From NCBI GenBank assembly GCA_036272325.1, contig DATAYY010000022.1:1-64000 (forward strand): DNA of 64,000 nucleotides, in the 5' to 3' direction. Below, in pieces: positions 47,723-56,295 of this stretch. This DNA is from Schlegelella_A sp036272325 (lineage in GTDB: Bacteria; Pseudomonadota; Gammaproteobacteria; Burkholderiales; Burkholderiaceae_C). The position numbers were made by a program, and so were the translations under genes. The first letter of the stretch is position 1. Each line of letters opens with the position of its first letter. Under the pieces are notes generated by a model. It was given only the letters and a program-made list of their open reading frames with translations. It did not search any database and was not told where the DNA came from.

Positions 47723-48271
47723 TCAGTAGGTTCGGCCGCTCTTGTAGCGTCCCGATGCGCGCGGCGCGAGGGCGGCGGCGCGGCCGATCGCCGCAAAGCT
47801 CCCGGCAGCGTGGGCGTGGCAGATCGCCAGGCCGAGTGCATCGGCAGCGTCGGGCCCGGGCACGCCGGGCAGGGCGAGCAGGCGCATCACCATCTGTTGC
47901 ACTTGTTCCTTCTTCGCCTGGCCGTGGCCGACGATCGCCCGCTTCATCTGCAGCGCGGTGTATTCCGCGACCGCGAGCTCGTCGGCGACCAGCGCCGACA
48001 GGGCGGCGCCGCGTGCCTGGCCGAGCAGCAGCGTCGCCTGCGGGTTGACGTTGACGAACACGATCTCGATCGACGCGCACGTCGGGCCGTAGCGCGCCGC
48101 GATCTCGCGCACGCCGTCGAAGATGATCTTGAGCCGCCCCGGCAGGTCGGCGAGCGCGACCGCGGCGGTCCGGATCGTTCCGCTGGCGACGTAGCCGAGC
48201 CTGCCGCCGTCGCAATCGACGATGCCGAAGCCCGTCGTGCGAAGTCCAGGGTCGATGCCGAGCACGCGCAT
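47723..48271 (-). CDS. ruvC: Crossover junction endodeoxyribonuclease RuvC
   Basis: RuvC resolves Holliday junctions. The 182-residue protein has the acidic active site: Asp in LGIDPGLRTTGFGI (residue 7), Glu in IEIVFVN, and Asp residues in DAADALGLAICH. The ATG at 48271 is used; ATG 48280 is an alternative adding three residues. ruvA and ruvB, often adjacent to ruvC, are not in the window. Confidence 0.96.
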   Translation of the reverse strand: MRVLGIDPGLRTTGFGIVDCDGGRLGYVASGTIRTAAVALADLPGRLKIIFDGVREIAARYGPTCASIEIVFVNVNPQATLLLGQARGAALSALVADELAVAEYTALQMKRAIVGHGQAKKEQVQQMVMRLLALPGVPGPDAADALGLAICHAHAAGSFAAIGRAAALAPRASGRYKSGRTY

Positions 48272-48320
48272 GGCCGTCATTGGAACCGAACGCGGCCGGG
48301 TCGTGACACCGCCACGTCGC

Positions 48321-49289
48321 TCAGATGCCGAAATAGGCGCGCACGGAGTGGAAGAAGACCGGCGCAGCGAAGCAGAGCGGCGCGACGCGGTCGAGCAGGC
48401 CGACCGCGCCGGTGACCGACGAATCGCCGCTCCAGCTGCGCGCGCCGGCGTCGCGCTTGAGCGCCTTGACGACGAACTCGCCGAGCGTCCCGGCCGCGCC
48501 GGCGAGAGCGCCCATTGCCATCGCGGCGAGCGGGTTGAATGGCGTGACCCAATAGAGCAGCAGGCCGACGACGGCGGCGGCGCCGGCGCCGGTGCCGAAC
48601 GCCCGCCACGAGAACGAGCGGCTGATCGCGCGTGCCACCGGCCGCCGGCGAAGTCGCCGGCTCGCCGCCTCCTGGCCGAGCTGGGCGGCGACGACGACAA
48701 CGACGAGGAAGAGGACCAGGAACGCACCGCGTTCGTGGAAGCGCGGCAGGTCGAGCAGGAGCAGCGCCGGCGCGTGGCTCATGCCGTAGACGGTGACGGT
48801 GACGCCCCACTGGATCTTGGCCGTTCGCTCGAGGAAGCGGAACGGGTCGTTGGCGAGCGCGCTGATGACCGGGATCGCGAAGAACACGTAGACCGGGATG
48901 AAGACCGTGAAGGCGTTGATCAGCCGCAAGCCGACCAGCACGTATTGCAACGGCAGGACGACGAAGAAGGCGAGCAGGAGGCTGCGGTGGTCGGCACGGC
49001 GGGTGTGCGTCAGCGTGATGTACTCGCGCAAGGCCAGGAACGAGACGAAGCCGAACAGCAGCGTCGAGCCGAGCGGCCCCGACACCCATGCGATCCAGAA
49101 CAGCAGCGCGCCGACCCAGAGGGCGCGCAGCTCGCCGGCGAAACGCTCGCGCAGCGCGGTCTGTGCCGGCGTGAGATCGCGGAGCGAGCGCCCGAAGGCG
49201 ACGATCGTGACGAGCCCGAGCAGCCCGAACAGGACGACGAACAGCAGCCCGACCTGCTGGCTGACGGTGAGTGTGCGCAGCTCGCCCAT
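48321..49289 (-). CDS. Phosphatidate cytidylyltransferase-like (CdsA/YnbB type) membrane protein
   Basis: A 322-residue protein with about eight membrane segments. The C-terminal region VKALKRDAGARSW...GLLDRVAPL resembles the CTP-transferase signature but lacks the canonical PGHGG step, having SVTGAVG instead. This fits YnbB-like paralogues of CdsA, which convert phosphatidic acid to CDP-diacylglycerol. It is coupled (TGATG overlap) to an acyltransferase that would make its substrate type. Confidence 0.85.
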   Translation of the reverse strand: MGELRTLTVSQQVGLLFVVLFGLLGLVTIVAFGRSLRDLTPAQTALRERFAGELRALWVGALLFWIAWVSGPLGSTLLFGFVSFLALREYITLTHTRRADHRSLLLAFFVVLPLQYVLVGLRLINAFTVFIPVYVFFAIPVISALANDPFRFLERTAKIQWGVTVTVYGMSHAPALLLLDLPRFHERGAFLVLFLVVVVVAAQLGQEAASRRLRRRPVARAISRSFSWRAFGTGAGAAAVVGLLLYWVTPFNPLAAMAMGALAGAAGTLGEFVVKALKRDAGARSWSGDSSVTGAVGLLDRVAPLCFAAPVFFHSVRAYFGI

Positions 49290-49921
49290 CACGCGACGGC
49301 GCGCAGCGCCATCACGGCGGCACGCGCCCGGTCGAGGAACGCGTGGCGCTCCTCGTCGGGCGCGAGCGTGATCGGCGGACCGAAGACGACCGTGCACAAG
49401 ATCGGCACCGGAACGACCTCGCCCTTGGGCATCACCCGCTGCACGTTGTCGATCCAGGCCGGGATGAGCTGCACGTCGGGGAACGCCTGCGCGAGCGCGT
49501 ACAGCCCCGACTTGAACGGCGCCGGGTCGGCGGCATGGCCGCGCGTGCCTTCGGGAAAGATGACGAGCGAGTCGCCACGGCGAAGCGCCTCCATCAGCGG
49601 CTCGAGCGGGTCCTCGTCGTCGGCCGTGCCGTCCTTGGCGCGCTGCCGGCTGACGTAGACGGCGTTGAAGACCTCGCGCGTCAGCCAGTGCCGGAACGGC
49701 GTCGCCGTCCAGTAGTCGCGCGCCGCGATCGGCCGCGTCGCCGCCCGCAGGTCGCGCGGCAGCGCCGCCCAGATCAGCACCCAGTCGAAGTGGCTCTGGT
49801 GATTGGCGAAGTAGATCCGCTGCTCGGCCTTCGGCGTCGAGCCGTGCCAGTGGCCCTGCGCGCCGGTGATGAGCCGGGCGATGAGGGCGAGCCCGAGGCC
49901 GGCGGCTTGCGGGAGCTTCAT
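49289..49921 (-). CDS. 1-acyl-sn-glycerol-3-phosphate acyltransferase-like (PlsC family)
   Basis: A 210-residue protein with acyltransferase motif I NHQSHFD (H-x4-D, near residue 40) and motif III FPEGTRG. It would acylate a lysophospholipid or related alcohol at the membrane. AGGG lies near the ATG at 49921. It is directly coupled to the CdsA-like gene and follows purH by 27 bases. Confidence 0.88.
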   Translation of the reverse strand: MKLPQAAGLGLALIARLITGAQGHWHGSTPKAEQRIYFANHQSHFDWVLIWAALPRDLRAATRPIAARDYWTATPFRHWLTREVFNAVYVSRQRAKDGTADDEDPLEPLMEALRRGDSLVIFPEGTRGHAADPAPFKSGLYALAQAFPDVQLIPAWIDNVQRVMPKGEVVPVPILCTVVFGPPITLAPDEERHAFLDRARAAVMALRAVA

Positions 49922-49948
49922 CGCGCCCTGCTCGTCCGGCGGCTGGCC

Positions 49949-51517
49949 TCAGTGGCGGAAATGGCGTACGCCGGTGAAGACCATCGCGATGCCGCGTTCG
50001 TTCGCGGCCGCGATCACCTGATCGTCGCGCATCGAGCCGCCCGGCTGGATCACGCACGCCGCGCCGGCGTCGATGACGACGTCGAGACCGTCGCGAAACG
50101 GGAAGAACGCGTCGCTCGCCACCGCCGAGCCGACCAGTGACAGCTGCGCGGCCTCGGCCTTGATCGCGGCGATCCGCGCCGAGTCGAGCCGGCTCATCTG
50201 GCCGGCGCCGACTCCGAGCGTCATGCCGGAGGCAGCGAACACGATCGCGTTGCTCTTGACGTAGCGGGCGACCGTCCAGGCGAACAGCAGATCGCGCGTC
50301 TGCTCGGCCGTCGGCGCCTTCGCTGTGACGACCTTGAGGTCGCGCTCGCCGATGTCGAGGTTGTCGGCGGTCTGGATCAGAAGCCCCGAACCGACGCGCT
50401 TCCACTCGTGCGTGTTGCGGCCGGCGTCGGGCCCTGGCAGCGCGATCTGCAGGACGCGCGTGTTCGCCTTGGCGGCGAAGACGGCGAGCGCATCGGCGCT
50501 GTATGACGGCGCGATCAGCACCTCGACGAACTGCTTGGCGACGAGCTCGGCCGCGGCGCGGTCGACCTCGCGGTTGAACGCGATGATGCCGCCGAACGCC
50601 GAGGTCGGGTCGGTATTGAAGGCCTTCGCGTACGCCACCGCGCCGTCCTCGGCGACGGCGACGCCGCACGGGTTTGCGTGCTTGACGATGACGCACGCCG
50701 GCGAGTCGAAGCACTTGACGCACTCCCAGGCGGCGTCGGCGTCGGCGATGTTGTTGTACGAGAGCTCCTTGCCCTGCAGCTGCGCGGCCGTGACGAGCGA
50801 GCCCGGCGCCGGCGCGAGGTCGCGATAGAAGGCAGCGCGCTGGTGCGGGTTCTCGCCGTAGCGCAGGTCCTGCAGCTTGACGAACCTGCCGTTCGCCTGG
50901 GCCGGGAATTCGGCGCGCTCTGGAACGCCGTCGCTCGGGCCGGCGAGCGACGACAGATAGTCGCTGATCGCGCCGTCGTACTGCGCGATGCGGTCGAACG
51001 CCGCGACCGCGAGCGCGAAGCGGGTCGCCTTCGCGACCGCGCCGTCGCGCTTCAGCTCGGCGACGACGCCGGCGTACTGCGACGCGTCGGTCAGCACGGC
51101 GACGTGGCTCCAGTTCTTCGCTGCCGACCGCACCATCGCCGGGCCGCCGATGTCGATGTTCTCGATCGCATCGGCGAGCGTGCAGCCATCGCGTGCGACG
51201 GTCGCCTCGAACGGGTAGAGGTTGACGACGAGCAGGTCGATCGTCGCGATGCCGTGTTCTTCGAGTGCCGTCATGTGCGCGGCGTCGTCGCGGCGCGCCA
51301 GCAGGCCGCCATGGATCGTCGGGTGCAGCGTCTTGACGCGGCCGTCGAGCATCTCGGGAAATCCGGTGTGCGCCGCGACCTCCGTGACCGCCAGGCCGGC
51401 GCCGGCGAGCAGCTTGGCCGTGCCGCCGGTCGACAGCAGGCGGATGCCGAGCGCGGCCAGCTCGCGCGCGAGCTCGACGACGCCGGTCTTGTCGGAGACG
51501 GAGATCAATGCGTGCAT
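49949..51517 (-). CDS. purH: Bifunctional AICAR transformylase/IMP cyclohydrolase PurH
   Basis: PurH does the last two steps of IMP synthesis. The 522-residue protein has the N-terminal MGS-like cyclohydrolase domain (MHALISVSDKTGVVELAREL, LLSTGGTAKLL) and the transformylase domain (RYGENPHQRAAFY, and VKHANPCGVA with catalytic Lys-His). GGGAGG precedes the ATG at 51517. It lies 34 bases after fis, the dusB-fis-purH order usual in betaproteobacteria. Confidence 0.97.
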   Translation of the reverse strand: MHALISVSDKTGVVELARELAALGIRLLSTGGTAKLLAGAGLAVTEVAAHTGFPEMLDGRVKTLHPTIHGGLLARRDDAAHMTALEEHGIATIDLLVVNLYPFEATVARDGCTLADAIENIDIGGPAMVRSAAKNWSHVAVLTDASQYAGVVAELKRDGAVAKATRFALAVAAFDRIAQYDGAISDYLSSLAGPSDGVPERAEFPAQANGRFVKLQDLRYGENPHQRAAFYRDLAPAPGSLVTAAQLQGKELSYNNIADADAAWECVKCFDSPACVIVKHANPCGVAVAEDGAVAYAKAFNTDPTSAFGGIIAFNREVDRAAAELVAKQFVEVLIAPSYSADALAVFAAKANTRVLQIALPGPDAGRNTHEWKRVGSGLLIQTADNLDIGERDLKVVTAKAPTAEQTRDLLFAWTVARYVKSNAIVFAASGMTLGVGAGQMSRLDSARIAAIKAEAAQLSLVGSAVASDAFFPFRDGLDVVIDAGAACVIQPGGSMRDDQVIAAANERGIAMVFTGVRHFRH

Positions 51518-51551
51518 CGCGGTCCTCCCTCGCGGTCGCGAGCGCACACGC

Positions 51552-51797
51552 TCACTTGATCAGCTTGTGCTCGAGGAGCTTGCGGCGCAGCGTGTTGCGG
51601 TTGATGCCGAGCCATTCGGCAGCGCGGCTCTGGTTGCCGCCGGCTTCCTTCATCACGACCTCGAACAGCGGCCTCTCGACGACGCGGATGATCATCTCAT
51701 GCATCGCCGTCGGCTCGACGCCGCGCAGGTCGCGAAAGTAGCTCTCGAGGCTCTCGCGAACGCACTCTTCGATGTGCTTCTTGTTGGTGCTGGCCAT
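51552..51797 (-). CDS. fis: Nucleoid-associated transcription regulator Fis
   Basis: An 81-residue Fis-family protein with the C-terminal helix-turn-helix GGNQSRAAEWLGINRNTLRRKL, the site that bends DNA. Fis modulates rRNA, tRNA and growth-rate-linked promoters. The ATG at 51797 follows dusB by 10 bases, so it is co-transcribed with dusB as in E. coli. Confidence 0.95.
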   Translation of the reverse strand: MASTNKKHIEECVRESLESYFRDLRGVEPTAMHEMIIRVVERPLFEVVMKEAGGNQSRAAEWLGINRNTLRRKLLEHKLIK

Positions 51798-51807
51798 GTT
51801 CGCTCGT

Positions 51808-52842
51808 TCAGTGGATCGCCGGCGTCGTGTCGCCAGCCACGTCGGTCGCCGGCATCGAGGGTATCTCGTCCGCGAGCCGGTCGAACCAGGCGCCGACGGC
51901 ACGCGCCTGCGCGTCGCAGGACTCGATCGCGTTCATCTCGGCGCGGAACGCCTCGCCGCCGGGCAGCCCGCGCAGCGTCCAGCCGATGTGCTTTCGCGCA
52001 CTGCGGACGCCGGCGAACTCACCGTAGAGCCGGTAATGGTCGTCGAGATGCTCGAGCAGCCAGCCCTTGACGTCGGCGACGCGCGGCGGCGGCGCTGCCT
52101 CGCCGGTCGCCAGGTACTGCGCAATCTCGCCGAACAGCCACGGCCGGCCCTGGGCAGCGCGGCCGATCATGATCGCGTCGGCGCCGGTCCTGGCAAAGAC
52201 CCGGCGCGCCTTCGCCGGCGAGTCGATGTCGCCGTTGGCGACGACCGGGATCCGGACCGCGCGCTTGACCGCGGCGACGGTGTCGTATTCCGCCTCGCCC
52301 TTGTAGCCCTGCTCGCGGGTACGCCCGTGGACCGCGATCATCGCGACGCCGGCGTCCTCGGCGGCGCGGGCGATGCGGACGGCGTTCTTCTCGCTCGCAC
52401 ACCAGCCGGTGCGCATCTTCAGCGTGACCGGAACGCGGTGCGGCGCGCATTCGCCGACGACAGCCTCGACGATCGCGAGCGCGAGCGGCTCGTCCTTCAT
52501 CAGCGCCGAGCCGGCCCACTGGTTGCACACCTTCTTGGCCGGGCAGCCCATGTTGATGTCGATGATCTGCGCGCCGCGCGCGACGTTGTAGGCGGCGGCC
52601 TCGGCCATCATGGCGGCGTCGGTGCCGGCGATCTGCACCGCGATCGGCGCCGTCTCGCCGTCGTGATCGGCGCGGCGGCTTGTCTTCAGCGTCGCCCACA
52701 GGTCCTTGCGCGAGGTCACCATCTCGCTCACCGCATAGCCGGCGCCGAGGCGCTTGCAGAGCTGACGGAACGGCCGATCGGTGACCCCCGCCATCGGCGC
52801 GGCGAAGAAGCGATTCGCCAGCGTGATGTGGCCGATGCGCAT
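51808..52842 (-). CDS. dusB: tRNA-dihydrouridine synthase DusB
   Basis: DusB reduces uridines in the tRNA D-loop using FMN and NADPH. The 344-residue protein starts MRIGHITLANRFFAAPMAGVTDRPFR, has the catalytic Cys in DINMGCPAKKVCNQWAGSAL, and FMN-binding GRAAQGRPWLFGEI. It heads dusB-fis-purH. No obvious Shine-Dalgarno precedes the ATG at 52842. Confidence 0.97.
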   Translation of the reverse strand: MRIGHITLANRFFAAPMAGVTDRPFRQLCKRLGAGYAVSEMVTSRKDLWATLKTSRRADHDGETAPIAVQIAGTDAAMMAEAAAYNVARGAQIIDINMGCPAKKVCNQWAGSALMKDEPLALAIVEAVVGECAPHRVPVTLKMRTGWCASEKNAVRIARAAEDAGVAMIAVHGRTREQGYKGEAEYDTVAAVKRAVRIPVVANGDIDSPAKARRVFARTGADAIMIGRAAQGRPWLFGEIAQYLATGEAAPPPRVADVKGWLLEHLDDHYRLYGEFAGVRSARKHIGWTLRGLPGGEAFRAEMNAIESCDAQARAVGAWFDRLADEIPSMPATDVAGDTTPAIH

Positions 52843-52877
52843 GGGCAGTTCGGGGGAGTGCTGAAAAACGAGGCAGC

Positions 52878-52883
52878 AGTATA
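52878..52883 (-). promoter_or_regulatory. Putative -10 element of dusB-fis
   Basis: The reverse strand reads TATACT, 35 bases before the dusB ATG. The -35 region is weak. Confidence 0.45.
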
Positions 52884-52934
52884 GCGGCGCAAAAACCGCG
52901 CCGGAACGCGCCGGACCACCGCATTCGCGGGCTC

Positions 52935-52940
52935 GATAAT
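52935..52940 (+). promoter_or_regulatory. -10 element giving a probable leaderless yqaA-like mRNA
   Basis: GATAAT ends seven bases before the ATG at 52948, with no Shine-Dalgarno. Transcription would start at the start codon. The -35 hexamer is not clear. Confidence 0.4.
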
Positions 52941-52947
52941 CGATCCG

Positions 52948-53430
52948 ATGGATCGCTGGCTCGACTGGCTGATTGGCGCGATGTCGCTGCCGGAGGTCGG
53001 CCTCTCGACGGTCTTCTTCATCGCCTTCATCGCCTCGACGTTGGTGCCGCTCGGCTCCGAGCCGGCGGTCTTTGCGCTGGTCAAGCTCAACCCGACGATG
53101 TTCTGGCCTGCCGTCGGCGCGGCGACGGCCGGGGCGACGCTCGGCGGCGCACTGACCTGGTGGATGGGCTACGGCGCCGAGCGCTCTTACGAGCACATGA
53201 CGCACCGCGATCCGAACGTCCGCGCGCTGCGCTGGCTCGAGCGGTTCGGGCCGAAGGCCTGCCTGCTGTCGTGGCTCCCGATCGTCGGCGATCCGCTCTG
53301 CGCGGTGGCGGGATGGCTGAAGCTCTCGTTCTGGCCGTGCGTCACCTACATGCTGATCGGCAAGTTCGCTCGCTACTTCATGATGACGGTCGGCTTGCTC
53401 TGGTTCTTCCCTGGCCAGTTCACGCGCTGA
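52948..53430 (+). CDS. YqaA/DedA-type SNARE-associated membrane protein
   Basis: A 160-residue protein with hydrophobic segments near 17-35, 52-72, 108-122 and 132-153. The sequence STLVPLGSEPAVFALVKLNP and LSWLPIVGDPLCAVAGWLKL are typical of YqaA-family DedA-like proteins, which are thought to move lipids or need proton-motive force. It is divergent from dusB and convergent with the phasin gene. Confidence 0.88.
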   Translation: MDRWLDWLIGAMSLPEVGLSTVFFIAFIASTLVPLGSEPAVFALVKLNPTMFWPAVGAATAGATLGGALTWWMGYGAERSYEHMTHRDPNVRALRWLERFGPKACLLSWLPIVGDPLCAVAGWLKLSFWPCVTYMLIGKFARYFMMTVGLLWFFPGQFTR

Positions 53431-53443
53431 TTCAGGCGGCACA

Positions 53444-53477
53444 AAACGAAGAGGACGCCGCAGCGTCCTCTTTCGTC
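53444..53477. terminator. Bidirectional terminator between yqaA-like and phasin genes
   Basis: GAGGACGC, loop CGCA and GCGTCCTC, with the stem extended by AA/TT and CGAA/TTCG-type bases. The right arm is followed by TTTCG and the left flank in reverse reads TTCGTTTTG, so it can act for both convergent genes. Confidence 0.8.
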
Positions 53478-53492
53478 GGCTGCCGAGCCTGA

Positions 53493-54005
53493 TCAGGCAG
53501 CGCTCTTGCGGGCGCGCTTGGCGGTCTTGCCGGAGGCCGACCTGGCGCCGGTCTTGGCCGCGGTCTTCTTGACCGCCGGGCGGGCGCCGCGCGAGATCTG
53601 CGCCGAGAGCTCCTCGATTCGCGCCTTGAGCGCTTCGACATCGCGCGCCGACGGCACGTTGAGCTTCTTCATCGCCTTGGCGGTGCGCTCCTCGAAGATC
53701 GACTCGAGCCTGTCCCAGTGCTTGCCGGCCTTGGCACTGACGTCGTCGGCCATGCTCGTCATCTTGCTCGTGACGTCGCCAAAGCGCTCTTCGGCGACGC
53801 TCTGCGTCTTCTTCTGCAGGTTGGCGCCTTCCTTGACGAGCGCGTCGAAGACCTGCTTGCCCTCGGCCTGCGCCTTGGCGAACGCGCCCATGCCGGCGAG
53901 CCAGATCTGCTGCGCCGAGTCCTTCACCTGGCTGGCGAGCGCGCTGTCGAAGAGGCCGGCGCCGGTCTTCTTCTTGTCGGCCATCGCCTTGAGTTTCCTG
54001 ACCAT
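53493..54005 (-). CDS. Phasin family protein (polyhydroxyalkanoate granule-associated)
   Basis: A 170-residue protein with the phasin region SAQQIWLAGMGAFAKAQAEG (about 30-50) and a long amphipathic helix. It ends in a basic Ala/Lys tail (VKKTAAKTGARSASGKTAKRARKSAA, about 143-168) like that of PhaF-type phasins that also contact DNA. Phasins coat storage granules. AGGAG precedes the ATG at 54005. It is divergent from the fatty acyl-CoA reductase. Confidence 0.88.
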   Translation of the reverse strand: MVRKLKAMADKKKTGAGLFDSALASQVKDSAQQIWLAGMGAFAKAQAEGKQVFDALVKEGANLQKKTQSVAEERFGDVTSKMTSMADDVSAKAGKHWDRLESIFEERTAKAMKKLNVPSARDVEALKARIEELSAQISRGARPAVKKTAAKTGARSASGKTAKRARKSAA

Positions 54006-54056
54006 CTGGTTCTCCTGTCGTGTGCTGCGGCTTCGCAGGTGCGACCGCTGCCGATC

Positions 54057-54062
54057 ACTCTA
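54057..54062 (-). promoter_or_regulatory. Putative -10 element of the phasin gene
   Basis: The reverse strand reads TAGAGT, 51 bases before the ATG, in the 200-base gap shared with the divergent fatty acyl-CoA reductase gene. The -35 element is weak. Confidence 0.35.
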
Positions 54063-54205
54063 GCCAAGCCGGCTCGGGAGAACACCCTAAACGCGCGAGT
54101 GCGCCCGTCCCTGACCGGGTTTGCCCCGCGGGCCGGGGCTGCGGCTCTGTTCAAGAATCGCCGCAGGCGGCGCGGTCGGCGCGCGGCGCGAGAGGGAGGG
54201 TCCGC

Positions 54206-56215
54206 ATGCGTTACTTCGTCACCGGAGCCACGGGCTTCATCGGCAGGAGGCTCGTCAAGGCACTGCTGGCGCGGCGCGGAGCCGTCGTCTATTTCCTGCT
54301 CCGCCGCGAGAGCGAAGCCAAGGTCCCGGCGCTGCTCGCCTACTGGGGCGAGGACGGCAGCGAGGGCAAGCCCCGCGCCGTCGCCGTCTACGGTGACCTG
54401 ACCGCCAAGCGCCTCGGCGTCGGCGCAGACGAGATCAGGAAGTTGAAGGGCCAGATCGACCACGTCTATCACCTCGCCGCGGTGTACGACCTCGCAGCCG
54501 ACGCCGAATCACAGGTCGCAACCAACATCGACGGCACACGTGACGTGGTCGAGTTCGCGAAGGCGGTCGACGCCGGCCACCTGCACCACGTCAGCTCGAT
54601 CGCCGCCGCTGGCCTCTACGAGGGCGTCTTTCGCGAGGACATGTTCGACGAGGCGGAAAACCTCGACCACCCGTATTTCATGACCAAGCACGAGAGCGAG
54701 AAGATCGTGCGCACGGAATCAAAGGTGCCGTGGACCGTCTACCGGCCGGCGCTCGTCGTCGGCGATTCGCGCACCGGCGAGATGGACAAGATCGACGGTC
54801 CGTACTATTTCTTCAAGCTCATCCAGCGGATGCGCCAGATCCTGCCGCCGTGGATGCCGTCGATCGGCATCGAGGGCGGCCGCATCAACATCGTCCCGGT
54901 CGATTTCGTCGTCGCCGCGCTCGACCACATCAGCCACCTGAAGACCGATCTCGCTGGCCGCTGCTTTCATCTCGTCGACCCGCTCGGCTATCGCGTCGGC
55001 GACGTGCTCGACGTCTTCAGCAAGGCCGCGCACGCGCCGAAGATGAACCTGTTCGTGAACGCGGCGCTGCTCGGCTTCGTGCCGAAGAGCGTCAAGAAGG
55101 GCTTGCTGGCGCTCGCGCCTGTGCGCCGCGTCAAGGCCGCGGTGCTGAAGGACCTCGGCCTGCCCGACGACATGCTCACCTTCGTCAACTTCCCGACGCG
55201 ATACGACTGCCGCGAGACGCTCGCGGCGCTGAAGGGCTCCGGGATCGCGTGCCCGCTGCTGCCCGACTACGCGTGGCGCCTGTGGGACTACTGGGAGCGC
55301 CATCTCGACCCGGCGTTGCAGATCGACCGGTCGCTCCGCGGCACCGTCGCCGGCAAGGTCGTGCTCGTCACCGGCGGCTCGTCGGGGATCGGCCTGGCGG
55401 CGGCGTGCAAGTTCGCCGAGGCCGGCGCGATCACCGTCATCTGCGCCCGCGACGAAGCCAAGCTCGCCGAGGCGAAGGCCGAGATCGTCGCCAAGGCCGG
55501 CAAGGGTGCCAACGTCGAGACCTTCTCGGCCGACATCGCCGACGAGGCGAGCTGCAAGGCGCTGATCGACTGGCTGCACGACAAGCACGGCGGCGTCGAC
55601 TTCCTGGTCAACAACGCGGGCCGCTCGATCCGGCGCGCGATCGAGGCGAGTTACGAGCGCTTCCACGACTTCGAGCGGACGATGCAGCTGAACTACTTCG
55701 GCTGCCTGCGCGTGACGATGGGCCTGTTGCCCGGGATGGTCGCCAAGAAGAGGGGGCACGTCGTCAACATCAGCTCGATCGGCGTGCTGACGAACGCGCC
55801 GCGCTTTTCCGCCTACGTCGCCTCGAAGGCCGCGCTCGACGCCTGGACGCGCTGCGCGTCGAGCGAATACGCCGACATGGGCATCACCTTCACGACGATC
55901 AACATGCCGCTCGTTCGCACGCCGATGATCGGCCCGACCAAGCTCTACGACAACGTGCCGGTGCTGGCGCCAGAAGACGCGGCCAACATGATCGCGGAGG
56001 CCTGCGTCTTCAAGCCGGTGCGGATCGCGACGCGCCTCGGGATCACCGGCGAGTTGCTGCACGCGCTCGTGCCGCGCGTCGCCCAGATCGTCATGAACTC
56101 CAGCTTCCGCATGTTCCCGGACAGCGCGGCGGCCAAGGGCGACAAGGACAAGAAGTACCAGCCGTCGGCGGAAGCGCTGGCGATGGCGCAGATGATGCGC
56201 GGCATCCATTTCTGA
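54206..56215 (+). CDS. Two-domain fatty acyl-CoA reductase (Marinobacter FAR type)
   Basis: A 669-residue fusion of two SDR domains. The N-terminal one has TGATGFIG (6-13) and YFMTK (Y157, K161) as in long-chain acyl-CoA reductases; the C-terminal one has TGGSSGIG (389-396), NNAG (469-472) and YVASK (Y537, K541). Both the layout and many stretches, for example DHVYHLAAVYD and NISSIGVLTNAPRFSAYVAS, match bacterial enzymes that reduce fatty acyl-CoA to alcohol for wax esters. GGGAGGG precedes the ATG. Exact substrate is inferred. Confidence 0.85.
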   Translation: MRYFVTGATGFIGRRLVKALLARRGAVVYFLLRRESEAKVPALLAYWGEDGSEGKPRAVAVYGDLTAKRLGVGADEIRKLKGQIDHVYHLAAVYDLAADAESQVATNIDGTRDVVEFAKAVDAGHLHHVSSIAAAGLYEGVFREDMFDEAENLDHPYFMTKHESEKIVRTESKVPWTVYRPALVVGDSRTGEMDKIDGPYYFFKLIQRMRQILPPWMPSIGIEGGRINIVPVDFVVAALDHISHLKTDLAGRCFHLVDPLGYRVGDVLDVFSKAAHAPKMNLFVNAALLGFVPKSVKKGLLALAPVRRVKAAVLKDLGLPDDMLTFVNFPTRYDCRETLAALKGSGIACPLLPDYAWRLWDYWERHLDPALQIDRSLRGTVAGKVVLVTGGSSGIGLAAACKFAEAGAITVICARDEAKLAEAKAEIVAKAGKGANVETFSADIADEASCKALIDWLHDKHGGVDFLVNNAGRSIRRAIEASYERFHDFERTMQLNYFGCLRVTMGLLPGMVAKKRGHVVNISSIGVLTNAPRFSAYVASKAALDAWTRCASSEYADMGITFTTINMPLVRTPMIGPTKLYDNVPVLAPEDAANMIAEACVFKPVRIATRLGITGELLHALVPRVAQIVMNSSFRMFPDSAAAKGDKDKKYQPSAEALAMAQMMRGIHF

Positions 56216-56295
56216 CCCAGCTCGACTGCGCTCGCACGCGTTGGCCGGGCGGGGCTCGTTCGACGGATCACCGGCCGGACGGGCCGGCGTCGCGG

